Shown: positions 28,044-38,548 of the stretch, in pieces
How the letters are laid out: each line of letters begins with the position of its first letter
Position numbering within the stretch: the stretch's first letter is position 1
From: Ralstonia pickettii DTP0602
GTDB taxonomy: Bacteria; Pseudomonadota; Gammaproteobacteria; Burkholderiales; Burkholderiaceae
Assembly (NCBI GenBank): GCA_000471925.1
Contig: CP006667.1
Span: forward strand, 868,001-932,000
Length of the DNA: 64,000 nucleotides
Reading direction: 5' to 3'
Translations under genes and position numbers: made by a program
The notes under the pieces: model-generated
Databases searched by the model: none
Seen by the model: the letters and a program-made list of their open reading frames with translations, nothing else
What the model was told of the DNA's origin: nothing

Positions 28044-29510
28044 TCACATCAGGATGATGTCGTACTGTTCCTGGTGGAAGGTCGATTCCACCTGCAGAGA
28101 GATCGGCTTGCCGATAAAGTCACCGAGCATGGCCAGGTGCTGGCTTTCTTCTTCCAGGAACAGGTCGATGACTTCCTGCGAGGCCAGGATGCGGAACTCG
28201 CGCGGATTGAACTGGCGCGATTCGCGCATGATCTCGCGCAGGATGTCGTAGCAGACCGTGCGCGGCGTCTTGACCTGCCCCTTGCCCTGGCATACCGGGC
28301 ATTGTTCGCACAATACGTGCGCCAGCGATTCGCGCGTGCGCTTGCGCGTCATCTCCACCAGCCCGAGCTGCGAGAAGCTGTTGACCGTGATCCGGGTGCG
28401 GTCGCGCGACAGCGCGCGCTTCAGTTCAGACAGCACCGCGTCGCGGTGCTCGACATTCTCCATGTCGATGAAGTCGATGATGATGATGCCGCCGAGGTTG
28501 CGCAGCCGCAGCTGCCGCGCGATGGTGTGGGCTGCCTCCAGGTTGGTCTTGAAGATGGTGTCGTCGAAGTTGCGCGCGCCCACGTAGCCGCCGGTGTTGA
28601 CGTCGATGGTCGTCATCGCCTCGGTCTGGTCGATCATCAGGTAGCCGCCTGACTTCAGGTCGACCCGGCGCGACAGCGCCTTCTCGATCTCCGCGTCGAT
28701 ATTGAACAGGTCGAAGATCGGGCGCTCGCCGGTGTAGTGCGACAGCCGCGGCAGCACCGCCGGCGTGTATTCCTTGGCGAACTCCACCAGCATCTGGTAG
28801 TTCTCGCGCGAGTCGATCTGGATCACGCCGGTGGCGTCGTTGATGAAGTCGCGCAGCACGCGTTGCGCCAGGTTCAGGTCCTGGTAGAGCAGGGTGGGTG
28901 CGGGCTGCGTGGTGGCGTTCTGGCGGATCGCGCCCCAGATCTTGCGCAGGTAGGCGATGTCGTTGCCAAGTTCCTCGTCGGTCGCTTCCTCGGCGATGGT
29001 GCGGACGATAAAGCCGCCGCGCTCGTCGGTGGGCACCAGGCCCTGCACGCGGCTGCGCAGCGCCTCGCGGTCCACTTCGCCTTCGATGCGCTGCGAGATG
29101 CCGATATGCGGATCCTGCGGCAGGTACACCAGCGTGCGCCCGGCAATGCTCACCTGCGTGGACAGGCGCGCGCCCTTGGTGCCGATCGGGTCCTTGATCA
29201 CCTGCACCATCAGCGCCTGGCCTTCGAACAGGGTCTTCTCGATCGCCAGTTGCGGCGTGGTGCCATTGCGGTCGGCGTCGCGCGGATGCCAGATGTCGGC
29301 CACGTGCAGGAAGGCGGCGCGCTCCAGGCCGATGTCGATAAAGGCCGACTGCATGCCGGGCAGCACGCGCACGACCTTGCCCAGGTAGATATTGCCGACC
29401 AGCCCGCGCGTGAGCGTGCGTTCGACATGTAGTTCCTGGACGGCGGCCTGCTGCACGATGGCAACGCGCGTCTCTTGGGGCGTGATGTTGACGAGGATGT
29501 CTTCAGTCAT
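28044..29510 (-). CDS. rng: Ribonuclease G
   Basis: The 488-residue RNase E/G-family endonuclease has an S1 domain (about residues 38-125), the catalytic core with INVDTGGY-like (TIDVNTGGYVGARNF) and GGIIIIDFIDME elements, and the zinc-link motif CEQCPVC near residue 404. It matures the 5' end of 16S rRNA and decays mRNAs. It is the last gene of the maf-rng pair and sits downstream of rlmH, rsfS and nadD on the same strand. Confidence 0.97.
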   Translation of the reverse strand: MTEDILVNITPQETRVAIVQQAAVQELHVERTLTRGLVGNIYLGKVVRVLPGMQSAFIDIGLERAAFLHVADIWHPRDADRNGTTPQLAIEKTLFEGQALMVQVIKDPIGTKGARLSTQVSIAGRTLVYLPQDPHIGISQRIEGEVDREALRSRVQGLVPTDERGGFIVRTIAEEATDEELGNDIAYLRKIWGAIRQNATTQPAPTLLYQDLNLAQRVLRDFINDATGVIQIDSRENYQMLVEFAKEYTPAVLPRLSHYTGERPIFDLFNIDAEIEKALSRRVDLKSGGYLMIDQTEAMTTIDVNTGGYVGARNFDDTIFKTNLEAAHTIARQLRLRNLGGIIIIDFIDMENVEHRDAVLSELKRALSRDRTRITVNSFSQLGLVEMTRKRTRESLAHVLCEQCPVCQGKGQVKTPRTVCYDILREIMRESRQFNPREFRILASQEVIDLFLEEESQHLAMLGDFIGKPISLQVESTFHQEQYDIILM

Positions 29511-29597
29511 AGCGGTGAAACGCGGCGCCGGTGGCCCGGCTGTATAGGGTGGCCCGGCGCGCAGGCCGGGTCTTGTCTGGGCGCGGGGGCGGGCCGC

Positions 29598-30200
29598 TCA
29601 GAATTGCAGGCGGGCCTGGCGAAGTAACGCCGCCGTCTCAAACAAAGGCAAGCCCATGATACCTGAATAGCTGCCCGCGATCCGCTCGACGAACTCGGCC
29701 GCGCGGCCCTGGATGCCGTAGGCGCCGGCCTTGCCGAGCGGCTCGCCGCTGGCGACATAGCGCTCGATCTCGGCGGGCTGCATCAGGCGGAAGCTGACTT
29801 CGGAAACCGACAGTGCATGGCACATCCCGGTGGTCGATACCACCGTCACGGCGGTCAGCACGCGGTGCGTGGTACCTGACAGCGAGTCAAGCATGGCCGC
29901 GGCGTCGGCGTCGTCGGCAGGCTTGCCCAGGATGCGGCCGCCCAGGCACACCGTGGTGTCGGAGGTCAGCACCGGCGCGTCGGGCAGTGCCCGGCGCTCG
30001 CGTCGGCGCAGCGCGGCTTCGGCCTTCAGCGCGCACACGCGCTGCACGTAATCGTCGGGGGTCTCGCCGGGCAGCACGACTTCGAGCGCTTCAGCGTCCT
30101 CGTCGTCATCGGCAAGCAGCAGTTCATAGCGCACGCCGAGCTGGGTCAGCAATTCGCGGCGGCGCGGGCTCTGGGAGGCGAGGTAGAGGTAGTCGTGCAT
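29598..30200 (-). CDS. maf: Maf-family nucleotide pyrophosphatase
   Basis: The 200-residue protein has the Maf N-terminus [19 protein letters not shown] and the active aspartate motif [16 protein letters not shown] (about residues 77-92). Maf/YhdE proteins hydrolyse dTTP/UTP and modified nucleotides in a house-cleaning role. Two upstream in-frame ATGs (30248, 30287) exist; 30200 matches the family start. It lies just upstream of rng, as in many beta-proteobacteria. Confidence 0.92.
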   Translation of the reverse strand: MHDYLYLASQSPRRRELLTQLGVRYELLLADDDEDAEALEVVLPGETPDDYVQRVCALKAEAALRRRERRALPDAPVLTSDTTVCLGGRILGKPADDADAAAMLDSLSGTTHRVLTAVTVVSTTGMCHALSVSEVSFRLMQPAEIERYVASGEPLGKAGAYGIQGRAAEFVERIAGSYSGIMGLPLFETAALLRQARLQF

Positions 30201-30329
30201 CGCGGGGGCGAAGATCCCGCCCGTGAAACCGGGCGGCGGAATCGGCATGGATGGAGAGCGTGCCGGTAGCCCGGCGGTGGCCCGCATTGTACCGCCAGCG
30301 GCGATAGCGACCGCCGGTGAGCGGCGGGC

Positions 30330-30809
30330 TCAGGCCCGGTGGTAAGGATGGTTCTGCGTGACCGACCAGGCCCGGTACAGCTGCTCGGCCAGCAGCACGC
30401 GCACCATGCCGTGCGGCAGCGTCAGGCTGGACAGGCGGATCAGGGTGCTGGCGCGCGCCTTCAGCGCCGGGTCGAGCCCGTCGGCGCCGCCGATCAGGAA
30501 GGCGACGTCGCCACCCTCGCGCTGCCAGTCGGTCAGTTGCGCAGCCAGTTGCACGGTGGTGAAGTCACGGCCGCGCTCGTCCAGCGCGACGATGCGGCAC
30601 TGCTTCGACAGCGAGCCCAGCACCGTCTCGATCCGCGCGGCTTCGCGCTGCATCACCGTGGCGGCGTTGTTGCTGGAGGAGCGGGTTTCCGGCTTGACCT
30701 CGCGCAGTTCGATGCGCAACTCGGGCGGCATGCGCTTGGCATACTCGCTGAAGCCGGTTTCGATCCAGCCGGGCATCTTGTGGCCGACGGCCACGATCAC
30801 CAGTTGCAT
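30330..30809 (-). CDS. rlmH: 23S rRNA (pseudouridine1915-N3)-methyltransferase RlmH
   Basis: The 159-residue SPOUT enzyme begins [20 protein letters not shown] and has the SAM-binding [17 protein letters not shown] and C-terminal [20 protein letters not shown] signature. It methylates pseudouridine 1915 in helix 69 of assembled 70S ribosomes. It follows rsfS by 47 bp, the conserved arrangement. Confidence 0.96.
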   Translation of the reverse strand: MQLVIVAVGHKMPGWIETGFSEYAKRMPPELRIELREVKPETRSSSNNAATVMQREAARIETVLGSLSKQCRIVALDERGRDFTTVQLAAQLTDWQREGGDVAFLIGGADGLDPALKARASTLIRLSSLTLPHGMVRVLLAEQLYRAWSVTQNHPYHRA

Positions 30810-30856
30810 GAGGACTTGTCTGCTGCGCGGCCGGCCGGCAGCCGCGCGCCCGGGAA

Positions 30857-31618
30857 TCAGGCCGAGCGGGTGGTGCGCTTGCGGGCCGCCGGCTTGGCTG
30901 CGGCGGACTTGCTGGCTGCAGCCTTCGTTGCGGTCTTGGTAGCCGTCTTGGTGGCGGTCTTGCGTGCCGTGGTGCCGGCGGCGGTCTTGCGCGGTGCCGC
31001 GGCGTGGGTGCCGGTCGTCTTGGCGGGGGTCTTGGTGGCCGTCTTGGTTGCCGTGGTCTTGGTGGCGGTCTTGCGGGCCGGTTTGCGGATGGTGGCGATC
31101 GCGTCCGGGTCGGTGTCCTCGTGGCCCATCGGCGGCGACGGCTCCTTCATGCCTTCCGGCAGGCGGGCCAGCGCCGGGCGCAGGCTGCTGGCGCGGCGCG
31201 TGCCGCGCACGGCGGGGACGTCGTCCTCGTCTTCTTCCATCGGCTCGCTGGCCTTGGCCAGGCCGCGGGCACCGGTGGCGAGCTTCATGCGCACCGGCTT
31301 GTCGCCCCAGATCTCTTCCAGGTTGTAGTACATGCGCAACTGGGGTTGCAGGATGTGGACCACGGCGTCGCCGCAATCGACCAGCACCCATTCGCCGGTT
31401 TCCAGTCCCTCGACCGCCACGATATGGCCGCCGGCTTCCTTGACCGTATCCCGCACCGAAGCTGCCAGCGCCTTGGTCTGGCGATTGGACGTCCCGCTGG
31501 CAATCACCACCCGGTCGAACAGCTCGGTCAGGTGGCTGGTGTCGTACACCTTGATGTCCTGCGCTTTGACATCCTCGAGGCCGTCGACGATGGCGCGTTG
31601 CAGTTTACGAATATCCAT
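30857..31618 (-). CDS. rsfS: Ribosomal silencing factor RsfS with long basic tail
   Basis: Residues 1 to about 110 form the RsfS/YbeB domain ([26 protein letters not shown].., [28 protein letters not shown]). The domain binds L14 and blocks subunit joining in stationary phase. The total of 253 residues is more than twice the usual 105-120. The extension has an acidic patch (EPMEEDEDD), a linker, then about 75 residues of ATKT/KTA/AAKP repeats ending RKRTTRSA, resembling histone-H1-like tails. The frame is intact to the stop at 30857. Confidence 0.93.
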   Translation of the reverse strand: MDIRKLQRAIVDGLEDVKAQDIKVYDTSHLTELFDRVVIASGTSNRQTKALAASVRDTVKEAGGHIVAVEGLETGEWVLVDCGDAVVHILQPQLRMYYNLEEIWGDKPVRMKLATGARGLAKASEPMEEDEDDVPAVRGTRRASSLRPALARLPEGMKEPSPPMGHEDTDPDAIATIRKPARKTATKTTATKTATKTPAKTTGTHAAAPRKTAAGTTARKTATKTATKTATKAAASKSAAAKPAARKRTTRSA

Positions 31619-31699
31619 GGTGTCTTCTTGTTCAGCTGAGATCGGTTGGGTGGTGGGCGCCGGGCCTGGTCAGACCCCGGTCACGCCCTGGCCGGGGGG

Positions 31700-32431
31700 T
31701 CACGTCCTCGCAGGAACGTCGCGGTACAGCCCGTGGCTTGCGATGTAGTGTGCCACGCCCGGCGGCAGTTGGTCATCTGCCGGCTGGCCGGTTGCCAGGC
31801 GCTGGCGCAGATGGGTGGAAGACAGGTCGACGGCGAGCGTCTGGTCGATCCACATCCGGCCGGAGGGCGTGCATTGTATCAGGTGTGTGTCGGCCTGGCG
31901 CTCGGCCAGCGCTTCCAGCACCGGGCCCTCCAGCGCGGCCAGCTCGAAGCGCGGGCGCGTGGCGGTGCACAGGTGCACATGTGCGAACAGTTCCTGCCAG
32001 CCGTGCCAGGTGTGCAGGCGCAGCAACTGGTCGGCGCCCATCAGCCAGCACAGCGAGGCCTCGGGGCCGTATTCGGCCCGTAGCTGGCGCACGGTGTCGA
32101 TGGTGTAGCTGGGGCCGGCGCGGTCCACTTCCATGCGGCTCACGCGGACCTTCGCGCCGCCGTCCGCCAGCGCGGCGGCGGCCAGTTCGGTCATGGCCAG
32201 GCGATCGGCGGCGGGCGTCACGTCGGCGCCTTTCTGCCAGGACTGGCCGGTGGGAATCCACACCAGTTCGTCCAGGTCCAGGTGCTCGGTGCACAGCCGT
32301 GCCAGCGCCAGGTGGCCGACATGGGGCGGATCGAAAGTGCCGCCGAGGATACCGAGGCGGTAGGGACGGGAGGGGTGCGGCGGTTCGCCCGCGTCGGCGG
32401 CGGGCTTGCGGTGTTGCGCAGGATTGGCCAT
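31700..32431 (-). CDS. nadD: Nicotinate-nucleotide adenylyltransferase NadD
   Basis: The 243-residue nucleotidyltransferase has LGILGGTFDPPHVGHLALAR near residues 26-45 (the TxxHxGH-type ATP site) and the C-terminal DLSSTHLRQRL (ISSTxIR-type) motif. It converts nicotinate mononucleotide and ATP to deamido-NAD. A start at 32431 leaves 10 bp to the hemF stop; extension to 32518 would overlap hemF and is rejected. Next gene rsfS follows after 81 bp. Confidence 0.96.
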   Translation of the reverse strand: MANPAQHRKPAADAGEPPHPSRPYRLGILGGTFDPPHVGHLALARLCTEHLDLDELVWIPTGQSWQKGADVTPAADRLAMTELAAAALADGGAKVRVSRMEVDRAGPSYTIDTVRQLRAEYGPEASLCWLMGADQLLRLHTWHGWQELFAHVHLCTATRPRFELAALEGPVLEALAERQADTHLIQCTPSGRMWIDQTLAVDLSSTHLRQRLATGQPADDQLPPGVAHYIASHGLYRDVPART

Positions 32432-32441
32432 AGGTCTGCCG

Positions 32442-33353
32442 TCAGGCCCAGTCGCGTGCCGGCAGGAAGTCGGTATACAGCGCCGCTTCGGGGCTGCCCG
32501 GTTCCGGTTGCCAGTCATAGCGCCAGGTCACCAGCGGCGGCATCGACATCAGGATGGATTCGGCGCGTCCGCCCGACTGCAGGCCAAACAGCGTGCCGCG
32601 GTCGAACACGAGGTTGAATTCGACGTAGCGCCCGCGCCGGTAGGCCTGGAAGTCGCGCTCACGCTCGCCGTAGGGGGTGTCCTTGCGCGCCTGCAGGATC
32701 GGCAGGTAGGCGTCCAGGAAGGCATCGCCGACCGACTGCATCATCGCCAGGCTGCGCTCGAAGCCCAGCGCCGAGAAGTCGTCGAAGAAGATCCCGCCCA
32801 CGCCGCGAGCCTCGTTGCGGTGGCGCAGGAAGAAATATTCGTCGCACCACTGCTTGAAGCGCGGGTACAGCTCGTCGCCGTAGGGCGCGAGCGCCTGCTT
32901 GCAGGTGCGGTGGAAATGGGTGCAGTCGTCGACGTTGCCATAGTACGGCGTCAGGTCCATGCCGCCGCCGAACCACCATACCGGCTCGGCCCCGGGCTTG
33001 ACCGCCAGGAAGCAGCGCACGTTCATATGGACCGTGGGCACGTACGGGTTGCGCGGATGGAACACCAGCGAGACGCCCATCGCCTCGAAGCTGCGCCCGG
33101 CCAGTTCCGGCCGGTTGGCGCTGGCCGAGGGTGGCAGGGTATCGCCGCTGACGTGCGAGAAGCCCACGCCGGCACGCTCCATCACCGTGCCGCCTTCCAG
33201 GATGCGGGTGCGGCCGCTGCCGCGCAGGCGTTCGGTGGGCGGTTTCTCCCAGGCGTCGGTCAGGAACGGCTGGCCGTCGATGGCACCGATGGCATCGGTG
33301 ATGCGGTCTTGCAGGCCGAGCAGATAGGCACGGACTGCCTGGGAATCGATCAT
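32442..33353 (-). CDS. hemF: Oxygen-dependent coproporphyrinogen III oxidase
   Basis: The 303-residue HemF carries [34 protein letters not shown] and [21 protein letters not shown], all signature segments. It converts coproporphyrinogen III to protoporphyrinogen IX with oxygen in heme synthesis. The start at 33353 matches the family; nadD follows after 10 bp, suggesting cotranscription. Confidence 0.97.
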   Translation of the reverse strand: MIDSQAVRAYLLGLQDRITDAIGAIDGQPFLTDAWEKPPTERLRGSGRTRILEGGTVMERAGVGFSHVSGDTLPPSASANRPELAGRSFEAMGVSLVFHPRNPYVPTVHMNVRCFLAVKPGAEPVWWFGGGMDLTPYYGNVDDCTHFHRTCKQALAPYGDELYPRFKQWCDEYFFLRHRNEARGVGGIFFDDFSALGFERSLAMMQSVGDAFLDAYLPILQARKDTPYGERERDFQAYRRGRYVEFNLVFDRGTLFGLQSGGRAESILMSMPPLVTWRYDWQPEPGSPEAALYTDFLPARDWA

Positions 33354-33527
33354 GGTTGGCGAAGGCGGATAAAACCGGCGGATGGACCGGCTGGATGGCA
33401 CGCCGGCAGCCTGTTGGCTGCCGGGTGGGTCACAGCATTGTCACGATTGTACCGGCTGGGGCGGCCGGGCGGTCGCTTGCGTCCGAAGCCGTCCGGCGCG
33501 GCGACTCAGCCGGGCCGGGGGGCGGGA

Positions 33528-34796
33528 TCAGCGCTTGATGGCGCGGTAGCCGATATCGGTCCGGTACTGCATGCCGTCGAACTGGATCTGCTCGACCGCG
33601 GCATAGGCGGCGCGCTGCGCCGCCTTGACCGTGTCGGCCAGCCCGACCACGCACAGCACGCGCCCGCCCGAGGTCAGCAGCGTGCCGTCCTTGAGCGTGG
33701 TGCCGGCGTGGAAGGTCACGCTGTCGTCGGTCTCGGCCGGGATGCCAGTGATGGCGTCGCCCTTTCGCGGCGCGTCGGGGTAGCCGTAAGCGGCCATCAC
33801 CACGCCCAGGGCGGTGCGGCGGTCCCAGTCCAGTTCGACGGCGTCGAGCTTGCCGTTGACGGCGTGCTCCATCACGTCGACCAGGTCGGTCTTCAGGCGC
33901 GCCAGGATCGGCTGCGTCTCGGGGTCGCCCATGCGGCAGTTGAATTCCAGCGTCTTCAGGTTGCCGTCCTTGTCGATCATCAGGCCGGCGTACAGGAAGC
34001 CCGTGTACGGGATGCCGTCCTTTTCCATGCCGCGCACGGTCGGCAGGATAATCTCGCGCAGCGCACGCGCATGCAGCGCGGGCGTGACCACCGGCGCGGG
34101 CGAGTAGGCGCCCATGCCGCCGGTGTTAGGACCGGCGTCGGCGTCCAGCAGGCGCTTGTGGTCTTGGCTGGTGGCCAGTGCCAGCACGTTCTTGCCGTCG
34201 ACCAGCACGATAAAGCTGGCTTCCTCGCCTTCGAGGAACTCCTCGATCACCACGCGCGCGCCGGCGTCGCCGAGTCTGTTGTCGGCCAGCATCATGTCGA
34301 CCGCCTGATGCGCCTCGTCCAGCGTCATTGCCACCACCACGCCCTTGCCCGCGGCCAGGCCGTCGGCCTTGATCACGATCGGCGCGCCCTGCGCGTCGAT
34401 ATAGGCGTGCGCCTGAGTGGCGTCGGAGAAGGTCTGGTAAGCAGCGGTAGGGATGCCGTGGCGCTGCATGAACGCCTTGGCGAAGTCCTTGGACGATTCC
34501 AACTGCGCGGCAGCCTGGGTCGGCCCGAAAATGCGCAGGCCCTTGGCGCGGAAGATATCGACGATGCCCGCCGCCAGCGGCGCCTCGGGGCCGACCACGG
34601 TGAAGGCCACGCCTTCGCGCTCGGCAAAGGCGGCGATGACCTCGGGATCGGTCAGCGGAACATTCTGCAGGCGCTTGTCGAGCGCGGTCCCGCCGTTGCC
34701 CGGCGCGACGTACACCACTTGCACCCTGGGGGACTGGGCCAATTTCCAGGCCAGCGCGTGTTCACGTCCACCCGAGCCGACAACCAATACTTTCAT
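33528..34796 (-). CDS. purD: Phosphoribosylamine-glycine ligase
   Basis: The 422-residue ATP-grasp enzyme begins MKVLVVGSGGREHALAWKLAQSP and has the VIKADGLAAGKGVVVA, GTRD-region and RMGDPETQPIL motifs. It catalyses the second step of purine synthesis, forming GAR. ATG 34796 is chosen over 34826, which adds ten non-family residues. It lies between yebC (88 bp upstream) and hemF (174 bp downstream). Confidence 0.97.
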   Translation of the reverse strand: MKVLVVGSGGREHALAWKLAQSPRVQVVYVAPGNGGTALDKRLQNVPLTDPEVIAAFAEREGVAFTVVGPEAPLAAGIVDIFRAKGLRIFGPTQAAAQLESSKDFAKAFMQRHGIPTAAYQTFSDATQAHAYIDAQGAPIVIKADGLAAGKGVVVAMTLDEAHQAVDMMLADNRLGDAGARVVIEEFLEGEEASFIVLVDGKNVLALATSQDHKRLLDADAGPNTGGMGAYSPAPVVTPALHARALREIILPTVRGMEKDGIPYTGFLYAGLMIDKDGNLKTLEFNCRMGDPETQPILARLKTDLVDVMEHAVNGKLDAVELDWDRRTALGVVMAAYGYPDAPRKGDAITGIPAETDDSVTFHAGTTLKDGTLLTSGGRVLCVVGLADTVKAAQRAAYAAVEQIQFDGMQYRTDIGYRAIKR

Positions 34797-34884
34797 GATC
34801 CACTGCCAGAAAAGAAACGCATGCAAAAAGGCGGCAGCTTGGGTCTTTGGAGCCGGGCTGCCGCCGATGGGGGCTAGATATGAC

Positions 34885-35610
34885 TTAGTCTTCGATCACC
34901 GCGTTGGTGAAGACTTCCTGCACGTCGTCCAGGTTTTCCAGGGCGTCGAGCAGCTTCTGCATCTTGGCCGCGTCGTCGCCGGTGAAGCTGATTTCGTTCT
35001 GCGGCTTCATCACCACGTCGGCCACTTCCGCCTTGAAGCCGGCGGCTTCCAGCGCAGTCTTGACCGCGGAAAAATCGTTGGGCGGGCAGGTCACTTCGAT
35101 CGAGTCGTCGTCGTTGGTGACGACGTCGTCGGCGCCGGCTTCCAGCGCCGCTTCCATCAGCTTGTCTTCCGGCGTGCCTGGCGCGAACAGGAACTGGCCG
35201 CAGTGCGTGAACATGAACGCCACCGAACCTTCGGTGCCCATGTTGCCGCCGTGCTTGGAGAAGGCATGGCGCACTTCGGCCACGGTGCGGGTGCGGTTGT
35301 CGGTCAGGCAGTCGACGATGATGGCCGCGCCGGCCAGGCCGTAGCCCTCGTAGCGGATCTCTTCGTAGTTCGCGCCTTCCAGGCCGCCCACGCCGCGCTG
35401 GATCGCGCGCTGGATGTTGTCCTTGGGCATGTTCGCGTCCATGGCCTTGTCGATCGACAGGCGCAGGCGCGGGTTGGAGTCGACATCGCCGCCGCCGAGC
35501 TTGGCGGCCACGGTGATTTCCTTGATCAGGCGGGTCCAGATCTTGCCGCGCTTGGCGTCAGCGGCAGCTTTCTTGTGTTTGATATTGGCCCATTTCGAGT
35601 GACCGGCCAT
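34885..35610 (-). CDS. yebC: YebC/PmpR-family DNA-binding regulatory or translation-associated protein
   Basis: The 241-residue protein starts [22 protein letters not shown] and has the three-domain YebC pattern ([63 protein letters not shown]). Members have been described as transcriptional regulators and more recently as factors easing translation of proline stretches. GGAGAGAATC precedes the ATG. It is divergent from the HerA-like gene. Confidence 0.95.
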   Translation of the reverse strand: MAGHSKWANIKHKKAAADAKRGKIWTRLIKEITVAAKLGGGDVDSNPRLRLSIDKAMDANMPKDNIQRAIQRGVGGLEGANYEEIRYEGYGLAGAAIIVDCLTDNRTRTVAEVRHAFSKHGGNMGTEGSVAFMFTHCGQFLFAPGTPEDKLMEAALEAGADDVVTNDDDSIEVTCPPNDFSAVKTALEAAGFKAEVADVVMKPQNEISFTGDDAAKMQKLLDALENLDDVQEVFTNAVIED

Positions 35611-35711
35611 GATTCTCTCCGAGACGGAAAACGCTGTTGTGCGGTGATGGAATGCGGGGTCGCCATGCGCGCCGCGGCTGGGCCGCAAGGCCTCGGGACG
35701 GCGCGCGCCAG

Positions 35712-35742
35712 GTGACGGATATGCCTGGCGGCTGGCTATAAT
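35712..35742 (+). promoter_or_regulatory. Promoter of the HerA/YjgR-like gene
   Basis: GTGACG (35712-35717) and a perfect TATAAT (35737-35742), spacing 19 bp, lie 80 bp before the ATG. Confidence 0.45.
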
Positions 35743-35821
35743 CAGCCCAGGATTTTATCACGCGGGCCTGCCCGCGCCGCTGCCGTGGCGAGCCCCGCGG
35801 CATCTTGTTATCAGGAAGATC

Positions 35822-37357
35822 ATGGCCGACCCCATCCTTATCGCCAAGAACGCCGAACTTGAACTGGTGCTGCTGCCGCAGATGGGCAACCGCCATGGGC
35901 TGATCACCGGCGCCACCGGCACCGGCAAGACCGTCACGCTGCAGACGCTGGCGCAGGGGTTCTCGCGCCTGGGGGTGCCAGTCTTCATGGCGGACGTCAA
36001 AGGTGACCTGACCGGCATTTCGCAGGCCGGTCAGCTCTCGGACAAGCTCAAGCAGCGCCTGGCCGACCTGAACCTGCGGGAGCCGGCGTGGGGCGCGTGC
36101 CCGACCACGCTGTGGGACGTGTTCGGCCAGAAGGGCCACCCGGTGCGCGCCACGGTCTCGCACATGGGGCCGCTGCTGCTGTCGCGCATGCTGGAGCTGA
36201 ACGACACCCAGCAGGGCGTGCTCAACCTGGTGTTCCGCATCGCCGACGCCAACGGCCTGCTGCTGCTCGACGCCAAGGATCTGCGCGCAATGCTGCAGCA
36301 CGTCGGTGACAACGCTTCGCAGTACACCACTGAGTACGGCAATATCTCGGCCGCTTCGATCGGCGCGATCCAGCGCGGGCTGATCGCGCTGGAGTCCCAG
36401 GGCGGCGATGTGTTCTTCGGCGAGCCGATGCTTAACCTCGAAGACTTTATCCAGACCGAGAAGGGCCAGGGCGTGGTCAATATCCTGGCTGCGGACAAAC
36501 TGATGAACTCGCCGCGGATGTATGCCACCTTCCTGCTGTGGATGCTGTCGGAACTGTTCGAGAAGCTGCCGGAGGCCGGGGACCTGGACAAGCCCAAGCT
36601 GGTGTTCTTCTTCGACGAGGCGCACCTGCTGTTCAACGACGCCCCCAAGGCACTGCTCGACAAGATCGAGCAGGTGGTGCGGCTGATCCGCTCCAAGGGC
36701 GTGGGCGTGTACTTCGTCACGCAGAACCCGATCGATATCCCGGACACCGTGCTGGGCCAACTCGGCAACCGCGTGCAGCACGCGCTGCGCGCGTTCACGC
36801 CGCGCGACCAGAAGGCGGTCAAGGTGGCGGCCACCACCATGCGTGCCAACCCGAAGCTGGACGTGGAGACCGCGATCGGCGAGCTGGGCGTGGGCGAGGC
36901 GCTGGTGTCGTTCCTGGATGCCAAGGGCACGCCTTGCGTGACCGAACGGGCGTGGGTACTGCCGCCGCGAAGCCGCATCGGCCCGGCGACGGACGAGGAA
37001 CGCAAGCAGTTGATCGCCAACTCGCTGGTAGCGGGTACTTACGAAACGACCGTGGACCGCGAGTCGGCCTATGAAAAGCTGCGCGGCAGCGTGGCGACGG
37101 TCGGCAATGGTAACGGCGGCACCGCCAAGGCTCCGGCCGGAAAGCCAGCCGGACAGCCAGCCGGCGAACAGGACAGCGGCTGGCTCGGCACCGCCGGCGA
37201 GATCTTCGGCACGCTGACCAAGGGCACTGGCAAGACCGGTCGCGGCGATTCGATCCTGGAATCGATGGCCAAGTCGGCCGCGCGCACGGTGGGCTCGCAG
37301 GTGGGCCGCGAACTGATCCGTGGCGTGCTGGGCAGCCTGCTCGGCAAAAAGAAGTAA
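35822..37357 (+). CDS. HerA-like / YjgR-type ATPase (DUF853)
   Basis: The 511-residue P-loop ATPase has Walker A GATGTGKT (about residues 35-42), Walker [13 protein letters not shown] (about 260-271) and sensor-like [21 protein letters not shown]. The family (E. coli YjgR) is related to HerA/FtsK motor ATPases but its cellular task is unknown. The C-terminal 110 residues include a Gly/Ala/Pro linker and an [28 protein letters not shown] tail that may contact membrane or DNA. CAGGAAGATC precedes the ATG. Confidence 0.9.
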   Translation: MADPILIAKNAELELVLLPQMGNRHGLITGATGTGKTVTLQTLAQGFSRLGVPVFMADVKGDLTGISQAGQLSDKLKQRLADLNLREPAWGACPTTLWDVFGQKGHPVRATVSHMGPLLLSRMLELNDTQQGVLNLVFRIADANGLLLLDAKDLRAMLQHVGDNASQYTTEYGNISAASIGAIQRGLIALESQGGDVFFGEPMLNLEDFIQTEKGQGVVNILAADKLMNSPRMYATFLLWMLSELFEKLPEAGDLDKPKLVFFFDEAHLLFNDAPKALLDKIEQVVRLIRSKGVGVYFVTQNPIDIPDTVLGQLGNRVQHALRAFTPRDQKAVKVAATTMRANPKLDVETAIGELGVGEALVSFLDAKGTPCVTERAWVLPPRSRIGPATDEERKQLIANSLVAGTYETTVDRESAYEKLRGSVATVGNGNGGTAKAPAGKPAGQPAGEQDSGWLGTAGEIFGTLTKGTGKTGRGDSILESMAKSAARTVGSQVGRELIRGVLGSLLGKKK

Positions 37358-37401
37358 GCGTCGGGAAAAAGCAGGACGGGGCGCGGTGCGGCCCGTTACG
37401 G

Positions 37402-37566
37402 TCAGCGGCGTTGCGCCGTCTGCTGTGCCTTCGCGGCTTCCGCATCCTCGCGCATCTTGCGCGCGAACATGCGCGCGAAAAACCAGCCCATGCCGATGAT
37501 AAAGACGATCACGCCCAGGCTCATCAGGCCGGTGCTGGTGCTGAAGAGGATCTTGAAGGCTTCCAT
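37402..37566 (-). CDS. DUF3149 small membrane protein (54 residues)
   Basis: A short gene reads MEAFKILFSTSTGLMSLGVI, then a single membrane helix (about residues 12-31, to VFIIGMGWFF), then a basic and charged tail (ARMFARKMREDAEAAKAQQT). This matches the DUF3149 family of tiny membrane proteins found in beta-proteobacteria. Function unknown. CAGGGAGCCAAGC lies before the ATG on the minus strand. Confidence 0.8.
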   Translation of the reverse strand: MEAFKILFSTSTGLMSLGVIVFIIGMGWFFARMFARKMREDAEAAKAQQTAQRR

Positions 37567-37697
37567 GCTTGGCTCCCTGTGGATTGGCGGTGCGCGCCGG
37601 CGGATTGCCGCCAGTGCCTGCCGCCAGTGTAGGGAGCCACGCGGCGCGGACTATTGAGGCCGGTCAAGCCCGCTCAGGTCCGCACCAGGCGTGACGG

Positions 37698-38348
37698 TCA
37701 GTTCTTGGTGCCGAACAGCCGGTCGCCCGCATCGCCCAGGCCCGGCACGATATACGCGTCGCCATCCAGGTGGCTGTCGAGCGAAGCCACGAACAGCTTC
37801 ACGCCCGGATGCGCCTTCTGGAACACCTCCACGCCCTCGGGCGCCGCTACCAGCGCGACGAAGGTGATGGCCTCGTCCTTGACGCCGCGGCGCTTGAGCA
37901 CCTCCACCGCGTGCACGGCGGAATAGCCGGTGGCCACCATCGGGTCGCACAGGATGAAGCTGCGATCTTCCAGGTCCGGCAGCCGCACCAGGTACTCGAC
38001 CGGGCGATGCTGCTCGTCGCGGTAGACGCCGATATGGCCGATGCGCGCCGAAGGGATCAGTTCGACCAGGCCGTCGCTCATGCCGACGCCCGCGCGCAGC
38101 ACCGGCACGATGGTCAGCTTCTTGCCGGCGATCACCGGCGCATCCAGCTCGACCAACGGCGTCTCGATGCGGCGCGTGGTCAGCGGCAGGTTGCGCGTGA
38201 TCTCGTAGCCCATCAGCAGCGTGATCTCGCGCAGCAGCTCGCGGAAGGTGCGCGTGGAGGTCTCCTTGTCGCGCATATGCGAAAGCTTGTGCTGGATCAG
38301 CGGGTGGTCGAGGATAAACAGATTGGGAAAGCGCGGATCTTGTTTCAT
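37698..38348 (-). CDS. upp: Uracil phosphoribosyltransferase
   Basis: The 216-residue protein has the UPRT PRPP motif [21 protein letters not shown] (about residues 131-151) and the C-terminal uracil-contact region [18 protein letters not shown]. It salvages uracil to UMP with PRPP. It is a single gene, with a 200-bp gap upstream to the transporter gene. Confidence 0.96.
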   Translation of the reverse strand: MKQDPRFPNLFILDHPLIQHKLSHMRDKETSTRTFRELLREITLLMGYEITRNLPLTTRRIETPLVELDAPVIAGKKLTIVPVLRAGVGMSDGLVELIPSARIGHIGVYRDEQHRPVEYLVRLPDLEDRSFILCDPMVATGYSAVHAVEVLKRRGVKDEAITFVALVAAPEGVEVFQKAHPGVKLFVASLDSHLDGDAYIVPGLGDAGDRLFGTKN

Positions 38349-38548
38349 GGCTGGCGGGGAGGGCTCGGCGGAAGAGGGTGAAGCGGGCGGCCGGTCCGGT
38401 GGACCCGGCCGCCACGCCGTTGCAGCCGGATTGTAATGGAAGCGGGCCGCCCTGCCCGTGGCTTCGTTTCAAGACCCCGCCCAGGCCAGCGCCGTCGGCG
38501 GGCGCCCTCGACCGCCGGGACCGCCGACGGGCTCGACGCTACCTTGCC

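Noticed and set aside
30930..31090. Short tandem-like repeats that could suggest a CRISPR or minisatellite
   Set aside because: They are in-frame codon repeats for the Ala/Thr/Lys tail of RsfS; there are no regular spacers.
32406..34877. 823-codon plus-strand frame across hemF and purD
   Set aside because: Antisense shadow of two well-identified genes; no motifs.
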